Below, piece by piece: positions 43,944 to 50,949 of a stretch of 64,000 bases of DNA (positions within the stretch are counted from its first letter, which is position 1; every line of letters begins with the position of its first letter). This DNA is from Halomonas sp. DQ26W (lineage in GTDB: Bacteria > Pseudomonadota > Gammaproteobacteria > Pseudomonadales > Halomonadaceae): positions 685 to 64,684 of the forward strand of contig NZ_QPKI01000008.1 in NCBI RefSeq assembly GCF_003339685.1. The letters run 5' to 3'. The notes under the pieces are model-generated. The model was not told the DNA's origin. It was given only the letters and a program-made list of their open reading frames with translations, and made no database searches. Made by a program: the position numbers and the translations under genes.

Positions 43944-45146
43944 ATGGATGCACCCAAGCCGTTGATTGGCGTACTCGACGAACCGGGCGATTATCGTGAT
44001 GCCCTGGCTGACACTATTGCCCGCGATGGCTTGGCGGTGCTTGCCGCCGAGAGGCTTGAGGATCTCCCTTCCGAGACTTCGCTGGTCGTCGCTCATGCAC
44101 GGGCGGTGCCGAGCCTGGCGTGGGCGAGCCTGACCGAGCGTCTGCCGACGGTGGTAGTGAGCGACTCACGTCTGGATGCCGACTTGCTGACGGCAGTGGA
44201 CGTGGGCCTGGTGGACTATGTCGTCGAGCCCATGCGTCATGGTCAACTGCTGCGGCGCATGATTCGCAAGGTTATCGAACTGCACCGCCTAGAGGACGAG
44301 CGTAGTCGCGATCGAGCACACCTGGCCCAGCTGAACGAGCACCTTGAAGAACTCAACGAGAGCCTGGAGACCCACCTGGCGCTGTTGCGCCTTGACCAGC
44401 AGGCGGGGGGGCAGATTCAGCGCAAGCTGCTGCCACCGCACCCCCAGACCCTGGGTGGGGTCACCTGCGATTACTGGCTGGTGCCGTCGCTCTACCTATC
44501 GGGTGATTTCCTCGATTTTCAGCGCTACGATGATCGCTACACGCTGTTCTATTTCGCCGATGTGTCGGGTCATGGTGCCTCTTCGGCATTCGTCACCGTT
44601 CTGCTCAAGTATCTGTGCAACCGCTGGCTAAGTGAGTGGGACGGAAAACAACCGGATCACCTGCCGGCGCAGTGGCTGACGGCGCTGAACCGAGAACTTC
44701 TCGATACCGGGATTGGTAAGCACGCCACCCTGTTTGTCGGGGTGATTGACCATGTCGATCACTGCCTGTACTACTCGTTGGGCGCTCAGCTCCCGAAGCC
44801 GCTGCTGGTGGCCGATGGCAAGGTGGTCGAATTGCCTGGCGAAGGCATGCCGGTGGGCCTGTTTCCCAGCGTGGAGTATCCACGTTTGAGGTATAGGTTA
44901 CCGCCGAACTTCACGTTATGGTTGTGTTCAGATGGGATTCTGGAGTGCCTGCCGGGTGAGATGCTCGACATGAGGCTCAGGGAACTGGAGCAACGTGTTC
45001 TAAGCTGTACTACGTTGGAACGGCTTCGAGACAGCCTGGCCCTGAGCGCTTCCGGTGACATCAATGCCGAAGGGGAGCACAGTGGCGAAGAGCTGCCCGA
45101 TGACTTGACGATCATGATGTTGAGCGGATTTGGCGATGATCACTAA
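43944..45146 (+). CDS. HsbR-like response regulator with PP2C/SpoIIE phosphatase domain
   Basis: 400 residues: receiver-like domain (5-110), coiled coil (110-150), PP2C phosphatase (160-395). Phosphatase metal motifs are present: GDFLDF, FADVSGHGASSAF, LCSDGILE and LPDDLTIMML. The receiver lacks its phospho-accepting Asp: the expected beta3 position reads LVVAHARA, and the Lys-Pro pair is replaced by VVEPM. It is also shorter than P. aeruginosa HsbR, with no kinase domain. It should dephosphorylate the STAS protein encoded next, with which it overlaps by 11 bases. Confidence 0.85.
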   Translation: MDAPKPLIGVLDEPGDYRDALADTIARDGLAVLAAERLEDLPSETSLVVAHARAVPSLAWASLTERLPTVVVSDSRLDADLLTAVDVGLVDYVVEPMRHGQLLRRMIRKVIELHRLEDERSRDRAHLAQLNEHLEELNESLETHLALLRLDQQAGGQIQRKLLPPHPQTLGGVTCDYWLVPSLYLSGDFLDFQRYDDRYTLFYFADVSGHGASSAFVTVLLKYLCNRWLSEWDGKQPDHLPAQWLTALNRELLDTGIGKHATLFVGVIDHVDHCLYYSLGAQLPKPLLVADGKVVELPGEGMPVGLFPSVEYPRLRYRLPPNFTLWLCSDGILECLPGEMLDMRLRELEQRVLSCTTLERLRDSLALSASGDINAEGEHSGEELPDDLTIMMLSGFGDDH

Positions 45147-45645
45147 TGAGGGCCGCGTAAAGGCCGCGTTCGACTCCGGCGTCTTCGTTCTCAAGCTTTG
45201 CGGCGACGTACGTCTTACGCTTTGTGCCACGCTGGACAGCCAGGCTCAGCAGCTTGCGCAGACGCCTGGCCTACAGACGCTGATCATCGATCTGCGTGAA
45301 GCAACCAATGTGGATTCCACCGCCCTGGGATTCCTGGCCAAAGTGGCCATGGCAGTCAAGGACCGGATTTCCTTCAAGCCAACCATCGTGGTAAACAATC
45401 CCGATGTGCAGCGCATGCTTGAAATCATGGGCTTTTCGCAGTTCTTCACCATGGTGGAGACGCCCATCACCGAGTCCTGCACGCTGTGTGAGATTCCCGA
45501 AGTGCCGGCCGACATGGAGGAAACCCGACAGCGAATTCTCGAGGCGCACCGTATCCTCATGCGCATGAGCGAACACAATCGTGAGGAATTTCAGCCGCTC
45601 GTCGAGATGCTGGAAGCCCAGGAAGTCGCTTCGAAACAACCCTGA
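45136..45645 (+). CDS. HsbA-like anti-anti-sigma factor (STAS domain)
   Basis: 169 residues from the ATG at 45136, inside the end of the phosphatase gene. STAS domain (1-105) with the phospho-site TNVDSTALGFLAK (Ser61). A helical C-terminal extension follows (about 115-169), as in HsbA, which switches between the flagellar anti-sigma FlgM and a diguanylate cyclase in P. aeruginosa. Partners here are not in the window. Confidence 0.85.
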   Translation: MITNEGRVKAAFDSGVFVLKLCGDVRLTLCATLDSQAQQLAQTPGLQTLIIDLREATNVDSTALGFLAKVAMAVKDRISFKPTIVVNNPDVQRMLEIMGFSQFFTMVETPITESCTLCEIPEVPADMEETRQRILEAHRILMRMSEHNREEFQPLVEMLEAQEVASKQP

Positions 45646-45700
45646 GCGGGTGTCAGCCCTGAGCAGATAAACAGCCCAGGGCCTCCGATGCCCGGCGCAA

Positions 45701-46639
45701 CTATATCTTTCTCAATTCTGCCAGCAGCGTCTCCAGTTTGCGCTGATCGGCGGTGAACTTGCGAATCCCTTCGGCCAGCTTCTCGGTGGCCATGGCATCT
45801 TCATTGAGCGACCAGCGGAATTCGGCTTCATCCTGGGGTTCCGGGGCCGAGGTTTCGGCATCGATCGGAACCAGGCGACGCTCGAGCTGACCTTGGGTTT
45901 CCGACAGCTCGCCAAGCAGAGCAGGGGAAATCGTCAGGCGGTCGCAGCCTGCCAGCGCCTGGATTTCGCCCATGTTGCGAAAGCTTGCGCCCATGACGAT
46001 GGTGCGGTATCCGTGCCCCTTGTAATGCTCGTAGATCCGCCTGACCGATTTGACGCCGGGGTCTTTATCACCACTGAAGTCGGCATCCGGCCACTCCGCC
46101 TTGTGCCAGTCCAGGATGCGGCCGACGAAGGGGGAGACGAGCGTGACACCGGCATCGGCACAGGCCAGCGCCTGGGTGAAGCTGAAGAGTAGGGTCAGGT
46201 TGGTACGGATGCCTTCCCGCTCCAGTTGACGTGCGGCGCGTATGCCTTCCCAGGTCGAGGCGACCTTGATCAGGATGCGCTCGGGAGGTATGCCGTGACG
46301 GTCATAGCGCTCGATCAAGGAGCGCGCGCGTGCCAGGGTCGCGTCGGTATCAAAGGAGAGCCTGGCACTGACCTCAGTCGAGACATAGCCGGGTACCAGG
46401 GCACTGATCTCACTGCCGATCTCGACTGCCACGGCGTCCAGGGCATCGTCGATATCGGTGCTGTGGCGGGCGATCTCCGCCAGGCGGGCACGCCGGCTTT
46501 CCTGCTGTGCCGCTTGAAGGATCAGTGAAGGATTGGTCGTGGCATCCTCCGGTGTGAATCGGCGGATGGTGTCGATATCTCCAGTATCGGCAACCACGGT
46601 ACTCATCTGTTTGAGTTGTGAAAGCAGGTCCTCTGCCAT
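45701..46639 (-). CDS. tal: Transaldolase
   Basis: 312 residues from the ATG at 46639 (CAGGAG ten bases upstream); the frame stays open upstream without homology. [10 protein letters not shown] (residues 32-41) and the Schiff-base lysine in [13 protein letters not shown] (near 130) identify TalB-type transaldolase of the pentose phosphate pathway. YHYKGHG- and [10 protein letters not shown]-like segments also match. Convergent with the hsbA-like gene. Confidence 0.95.
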   Translation of the reverse strand: MAEDLLSQLKQMSTVVADTGDIDTIRRFTPEDATTNPSLILQAAQQESRRARLAEIARHSTDIDDALDAVAVEIGSEISALVPGYVSTEVSARLSFDTDATLARARSLIERYDRHGIPPERILIKVASTWEGIRAARQLEREGIRTNLTLLFSFTQALACADAGVTLVSPFVGRILDWHKAEWPDADFSGDKDPGVKSVRRIYEHYKGHGYRTIVMGASFRNMGEIQALAGCDRLTISPALLGELSETQGQLERRLVPIDAETSAPEPQDEAEFRWSLNEDAMATEKLAEGIRKFTADQRKLETLLAELRKI

Positions 46640-47011
46640 TGTCTGAAGCTCCTGGGTTGAGTATTCGACCACTTTAGCAAGCGGCCTGGAGCGGTAACAG
46701 GGGGATGAGCGACAAGGCCAGGCGACTTGGTCTATCATTAGCAGCCTAGCGCTCTGTTCGTCATCAACCGGCTCGGCGCCGGCTTGACCCTCAATCCACA
46801 ACACGTGGCCCTGCTGGTGGCAGCCAATACGGCGCTGGCTCCTTTCCGACGGGCTGGGGCGCAAGCCTGTCCTGCTGGCCGACCGCTCCTTGCCTGCTTG
46901 ACACTTTCCTCCATAGGCTCGACATGTGGACGGGCCTGGCTGTGCGCTGTCGGCTAACATGGGATTGGGTTAGAATGAAAAGACTTTAGCGAACCCTTGA
47001 AGGGGGCCCCC
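46640..47011. other. Spacer between tal and arsR
   Basis: About 370 bases between divergent genes. One plus-strand stretch (about 46748-46900) stays open with a protein-like translation ([20 protein letters not shown]) but has no start codon, ribosome site or recognisable family; it may be a gene remnant. TTAGAAT near 46970 could serve as the -10 region of arsR. No terminator or repeat was seen. Confidence 0.45.
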
Positions 47012-47365
47012 TTGACCCTGCTCGAACCCGCCCGACTCTTAAAATGTCTGGGTGACGAGACGCGCTTGACGCTGACCCTGTTGATCCGAAAGGAAGAGGA
47101 GCTCTGCGTCTGCGAAATGACCCATACCCTGAAGGAGTCCCAGCCTAAGGTCTCGCGGCACCTGGCCCAATTGCGGACATGTGGACTGCTGAATGACCGG
47201 CGTGACGGTCAGTGGGTCTACTATCGCCTCTCCGAAGGAATGCCGGAATGGGTCGGCGAACTGCTGCAGGCCGCTGAGAAGGGTTATGCGGAGCGCTTGG
47301 TTGTGCTCCAGCACCGCCTAACGGATATGGGTAACCGTCCCGATCGGCGCCTGGCCATGTGCTGA
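47012..47365 (+). CDS. arsR: ArsR family arsenic-responsive repressor
   Basis: About 117 residues from the TTG at 47012 (AAGGGGG upstream); an in-frame TTG at 46997 would add five residues. Winged helix with the metal-sensing ELCVCEM (Cys32, Cys34) at the start of helix 3, then KESQPKVSRHLAQLRTCGLL as recognition helix. A third Cys in LRTCG could complete the As(III) site. It faces the arx operon end-to-end (22-base gap) rather than preceding an ars operon, so it probably controls the arx and/or ars genes in trans. Confidence 0.9.
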   Translation: MTLLEPARLLKCLGDETRLTLTLLIRKEEELCVCEMTHTLKESQPKVSRHLAQLRTCGLLNDRRDGQWVYYRLSEGMPEWVGELLQAAEKGYAERLVVLQHRLTDMGNRPDRRLAMC

Positions 47366-47387
47366 TGGAATCCACTTCGCCAAACGG

Positions 47388-47876
47388 CTACTCAACTTCC
47401 ACCCAGCGGATCGGCTGGTAGTCCAACTCCCCTTCGGGTGGCCGCCTGTCTTGCCTGACCTCCAGGATACGGATCTCCCAGGTCGCCGTCCTGCCGGCCA
47501 GTGGATGGTTTCCGTCCAGCATGGCGCCACGTTCGGTCAGGCCCACCACCTTCAACGAAAATTTGCCCCGCTGGCCGCCCGGCGACAGTGTCATGCCGAT
47601 GCGGATCTGCTGACCCGGCGGCAGGTTCTCGCGCACCGCCTCGAACACCAGTTCCGGCCGGTGAGGGCCATAGGCTTGCTCCGGCGTCAGCGTCACGCTG
47701 AGCGTATCACCGGCCCGGCAGCCCTCCAGTGCGTCCTCGAGGGCCGGCAACATCTGGCCCGTTCCGTGCACGTAGCGTAGCATCGTCTCGGGAGTCGATG
47801 CCGCCAGGCGTTCGCCATCCTCGTCGGTCAGCACGTACTCGGCGGTAATTTCGCTCAGGGGGGCGATTTGCGTCAT
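47388..47876 (-). CDS. FKBP-type peptidyl-prolyl isomerase (SlyD-like)
   Basis: 162 residues from the ATG at 47876 (GAGAGGAT eight bases upstream). FKBP domain with an inserted IF/flap region: GQMLPALEDALEGCRAGDTL, LTPEQAYGPHRPELV and DGNHPLAGRT match SlyD-like isomerases, but the His/Cys-rich nickel tail of SlyD is absent. It lies 20 bases after arxD, so it is co-transcribed with the arsenite oxidase genes and may aid folding of the complex. That role is inferred from position. Confidence 0.88.
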   Translation of the reverse strand: MTQIAPLSEITAEYVLTDEDGERLAASTPETMLRYVHGTGQMLPALEDALEGCRAGDTLSVTLTPEQAYGPHRPELVFEAVRENLPPGQQIRIGMTLSPGGQRGKFSLKVVGLTERGAMLDGNHPLAGRTATWEIRILEVRQDRRPPEGELDYQPIRWVEVE

Positions 47877-47896
47877 CGGCCTATCCTCTCGGTTGT

Positions 47897-48820
47897 TCAC
47901 TGCCACGCCTTCAGACCTGTCCCGGGTGGTTTCAGGGCGGATGAGTCGTGGCCGCCCAGGCAGCGTGGGCATACCGCCAGATGGTCGGCGCTGACGCCGG
48001 CCGTGGTAAGGCGTTGGCGCATTTCTGCGATTACCGGGTCGCTCTCGAAGGACTCGCCACAGGAGCGGCAGGTCATTGTCTCTCGTGGGGCCTCGCTCGC
48101 CTCAAAAGACTCCGCTCCGGCCGTGGCCTTCACTTGCCCGGGGGCGTTGATCGCCTGGGTAGCTAGGGAGGGCAGCGCGGACTTCAGGCGCGCCAGGTCG
48201 TGGGTCAACTGGTCATGGATCAGTTCGACCAACAGTCGCCAGGGCAGGGTGGTCTCGTCCTGTGCCGCTTGTGTCACCTTGCGGCGAACCCCGGATAGGG
48301 CGGGCACGGTGAAGTCGTGCAGCATGGTCGCGGCGTCCGTCATCGCGGGGGTGGCGTCTTTCGCGGCCTCGCGAGCCTCCATGGCCTCGCTGTAGACCCA
48401 GGCGAGCCACTGTAGGTTGAGGGAAAGATGGTCAGGCAGGTCACGGAAAGCGGCATCTTGCTCGAGACCATGGCGACGGTAGAGGGCAAGAATCGACTGG
48501 GTACTCTGGCCCATGATGGCGCCATCCAGATAGGTTCCCAGGTTAAGGGGAGCCGGTGCGGGCGGCATCAGGAACAGGCGGCTATAGCCCAGGATCAACT
48601 GCTGCGTATCGGTCAGTGCCGCCAGCGCCTGGGAGAGCGCTTCGAGGCGCTCGGTACTGAGCGTCGGCAGCGTCTCGGCCAGGCTGCGAAGGTCCTCGAG
48701 CAGCGGACCCTGTAGCTCCGCCAGGGTCACGCCCGTCTGGGGGGCGAGGAAGGCCCGGGAGAGGCAGAGGCTGAACTCGGCAGCCGACAGCAGATCGGGG
48801 AATTCTGGATATTGTGTCAT
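47897..48820 (-). CDS. arxD: TorD-family molybdoenzyme chaperone (ArxD-like) with C-terminal zinc ribbon
   Basis: 307 residues. The helical TorD/DmsD domain (5-215) includes YSRLFLMPPAPAPLNLGTYLDG-type segments (split) and DHLSLNLQWLAWV. The C-terminal 50 residues add CRSCGESF...CPRCLGG, a four-cysteine zinc ribbon not typical of TorD. It should bind the Tat leader of ArxA and assist cofactor insertion. The ATG is only ten bases after a 13-base-pair hairpin and has a poor ribosome site, so its level may be kept low relative to the enzyme subunits. Confidence 0.85.
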   Translation of the reverse strand: MTQYPEFPDLLSAAEFSLCLSRAFLAPQTGVTLAELQGPLLEDLRSLAETLPTLSTERLEALSQALAALTDTQQLILGYSRLFLMPPAPAPLNLGTYLDGAIMGQSTQSILALYRRHGLEQDAAFRDLPDHLSLNLQWLAWVYSEAMEAREAAKDATPAMTDAATMLHDFTVPALSGVRRKVTQAAQDETTLPWRLLVELIHDQLTHDLARLKSALPSLATQAINAPGQVKATAGAESFEASEAPRETMTCRSCGESFESDPVIAEMRQRLTTAGVSADHLAVCPRCLGGHDSSALKPPGTGLKAWQ

Positions 48821-48829
48821 CTTGCTGAC

Positions 48830-48859
48830 GGGACGGCCTGTCGACTGACAGGCCGTCCC
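48830..48859 (-). terminator. Strong intercistronic hairpin between arxC and arxD
   Basis: Perfect 13-base stem GGGACGGCCTGTC/GACAGGCCGTCCC with loop GACT, 29 bases after the arxC stop and ten before the arxD start. There is no U-run in the direction of transcription, so it more likely sets message stability or attenuates arxD than ends transcription fully. Confidence 0.8.
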
Positions 48860-48888
48860 TTCTCCTTGAGGATTCGACTGGGAGTGGT

Positions 48889-50157
48889 TCAGGCGGTGTT
48901 CGCCTGGGCGCCGGCCGCCGGAGCGCCGGCCGCCGGAGCGCCGGCCGCCGGAGCGCCGGCCGGAGCTTCAGCCATATGCCGCGGCATGTCCCCGAGGTTC
49001 AGGAACTTTTCCCCGAGCAGGTAGAGCACGAAGCATAGCGAGATACCGATAAAGGTCAGCGACCACTCGGTGGTAGAAGGCGTGTAGCTGATCAAGCCTG
49101 GCTCCCAGGTGCCCCGGAACATCGGGACCACCTGGCCGCCTACCACGAAGTAGAAGCGCTCGGCGAAAAGCCCCAGGAACACCAGGCAGGCGACCAGTAC
49201 CTGCACGCCCACGCTGTTGCGCAGCGAGGCACTGAGCATCACCACGAAGGGTAGCAGCAGGCCCAGTAGCAGGGAGGCGTTATAGAGCGGCGAGGCGAAC
49301 AGGTAGTCGGTCCACACCAGGTTGATTTCCGGGTTGTTGCTGTAGAGCCCGGTGATGGCGCGCACTGTAATGAACAGCAGGGTTCCACCGATCAGCGCAG
49401 CGAACAGCTTGGGCAATGCACCTGTAAGAAGTGCCTTTAGTGCGGGCGGCATGCGCTCTCGTTGAAAGCCGTGGGCCAGGTAGATAAAGAAGACTAGTGC
49501 GGCCACGCCGCTGGTCACGCCGGTGAAGTAGAAGTAGATCGGCAGCAGGGCATCGAACCAGAAGGGCCGCATGCTCATCATCCCAAAGATCAGTGCCAGG
49601 TTACCGCTGGCCAGCAGCACGCCGATGAAGGATGCGATGCCCACCTGCTTGGCGGTCTTGCTATCCCATTCGCCGCCCTGCAGTTTGCTGAACTTCCACA
49701 GCAGGAACAGCAGGTCCAGGGCGTAGAACACGCCCATCCAGAACATCGCCGACTGCACCTGCAGGTTCAGCGGGATGGCCCACAGCATGCGGAACACGTT
49801 GCCAAGCTCCAGGGCCAGTACCGCCATCCCCGAGATCAGCACGATGAAGGCCAGGAAGATGCAGCGCTTGGCAACCGGATAGTACTGCTTGAAACCGAAC
49901 ACCAGTGGCAACGAGGCGATCAGACCCAACCCCGACGATGCCAGGGCGAAGTAGAGGTAAGTGGCAATGGGCTGGCCCCAGGGAAGGGTCGAGCCGGTAT
50001 TGAACGAGGTATGGCCGTTGACCATGAGCTGTATAAGGGCGAAGGCCAGGCTAGCCAGCAGCACGATTCCAGACGCCACCAGCAGCCCCCAGCCCAGCGG
50101 CCCCTGCAGGACGTTGGCCTGAGTTCTGGTTTTTCTGTCTTTCATGGACATGTTCAT
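48889..50157 (-). CDS. arxC: NrfD-family membrane anchor subunit (ArxC-like)
   Basis: 422 residues with about ten membrane helices, of the NrfD/PsrC family. It should anchor the ArxAB dimer to the inner membrane and pass electrons to quinone. The start overlaps the arxB stop as ATGA. The C-terminal tail is (AGAP)-rich: GAPAAGAPAAGAPAAGAQ, encoded by a 15-base tandem repeat, with no counterpart I know in the family. Confidence 0.9.
   Translation of the reverse strand: MNMSMKDRKTRTQANVLQGPLGWGLLVASGIVLLASLAFALIQLMVNGHTSFNTGSTLPWGQPIATYLYFALASSGLGLIASLPLVFGFKQYYPVAKRCIFLAFIVLISGMAVLALELGNVFRMLWAIPLNLQVQSAMFWMGVFYALDLLFLLWKFSKLQGGEWDSKTAKQVGIASFIGVLLASGNLALIFGMMSMRPFWFDALLPIYFYFTGVTSGVAALVFFIYLAHGFQRERMPPALKALLTGALPKLFAALIGGTLLFITVRAITGLYSNNPEINLVWTDYLFASPLYNASLLLGLLLPFVVMLSASLRNSVGVQVLVACLVFLGLFAERFYFVVGGQVVPMFRGTWEPGLISYTPSTTEWSLTFIGISLCFVLYLLGEKFLNLGDMPRHMAEAPAGAPAAGAPAAGAPAAGAQANTA
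48903..48962 (-). repeat. 15-bp tandem repeat in the arxC tail
   Basis: GCGCCGGCCGCCGGA occurs about three and a half times head to tail, encoding Ala-Gly-Ala-Pro-Ala repeats at the cytoplasmic or periplasmic tail. It is a multiple of three, very GC-rich and likely length-variable. Confidence 0.88.
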
Positions 50158-50915
50158 GCGTCATGCTCCCTGTCGGCAGGAGTGAAGGCGGGCACGCCGG
50201 CGCCGGCGCCAAGGTAGTAGACCTGCGGCCTGTTGCCGGTGTGATCCTTCAGGCGCACGCCATGCCGGTCGCCGATCAATTGGTTGACCTGGCTTTCTGG
50301 GTTGTCCAGGTCGCCGAAGTAGCGCGCCTTGGGGGCGCAGGTGCGAACACAGGCCGGCACGTACTCCTTGACCTCGGGATTGTCCTCGTCGAGGTCGGCC
50401 ACGCCCTCGGGCGCATGCTTGACCTTGTGGTAGCAGAAGGTGCATTTCGATACAACGCCAGGGGGCTGAATGCCGATGCCCCGCTGCCAATCCTCATCCG
50501 GGTTCTGGTAGGGCGGGCTCCACAGCTGCCCGTTCTCGCTCGGGTAAGCCTCGCGGATGTCGGGTTCGATCAGCGGTTTCTCGTCGGCATAGAAGCGCAC
50601 GCCGTAGGGGCAGGCGATCATGCAGTACTTGCAGCCGATGCATTTGTTCCAGTCGACAAAGACGATGCCGCCGGCATCCGGATCCTTGTAGGTGGCCCGG
50701 GTCGGGCAGACGTGTACGCAGGATGGGTTTTCGCACTGCATGCAGGGCCGCGGCAGCCACTTCATCTGTGCGCTGGGGTACTCCCCCTCATGGTAGAAGA
50801 GTACGTCCTGCCAGCTCTCGCCTGGCAGGGTGTTGTTTTCCATCGAACAGGCCGTGGTACAGGCCTGGCAGCCCGTGCACTTGTCCAGGTCGATGACCAT
50901 TCCCCATTTTGCCAT
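50154..50915 (-). CDS. arxB: Four-cluster iron-sulfur subunit (ArxB)
   Basis: 253 residues of the DmsB/PsrB type. Four [4Fe-4S] cysteine sets: CTGCQACTTAC (15-25), CMQCENPSCVHVC (near 58-70), CIGCKYCMIACPYG (near 92) and CTFCYHK...CVRTCAP (near 158-190). It carries electrons from the ArxA molybdenum site to ArxC. No signal peptide; it would be exported with ArxA by the Tat system. GAGGAG lies nine bases before the ATG, 35 bases after arxA. Confidence 0.92.
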   Translation of the reverse strand: MAKWGMVIDLDKCTGCQACTTACSMENNTLPGESWQDVLFYHEGEYPSAQMKWLPRPCMQCENPSCVHVCPTRATYKDPDAGGIVFVDWNKCIGCKYCMIACPYGVRFYADEKPLIEPDIREAYPSENGQLWSPPYQNPDEDWQRGIGIQPPGVVSKCTFCYHKVKHAPEGVADLDEDNPEVKEYVPACVRTCAPKARYFGDLDNPESQVNQLIGDRHGVRLKDHTGNRPQVYYLGAGAGVPAFTPADREHDA

Positions 50916-50949
50916 TGTGATGACTCCTCAAGAATGCTGTGTCCGTGGA

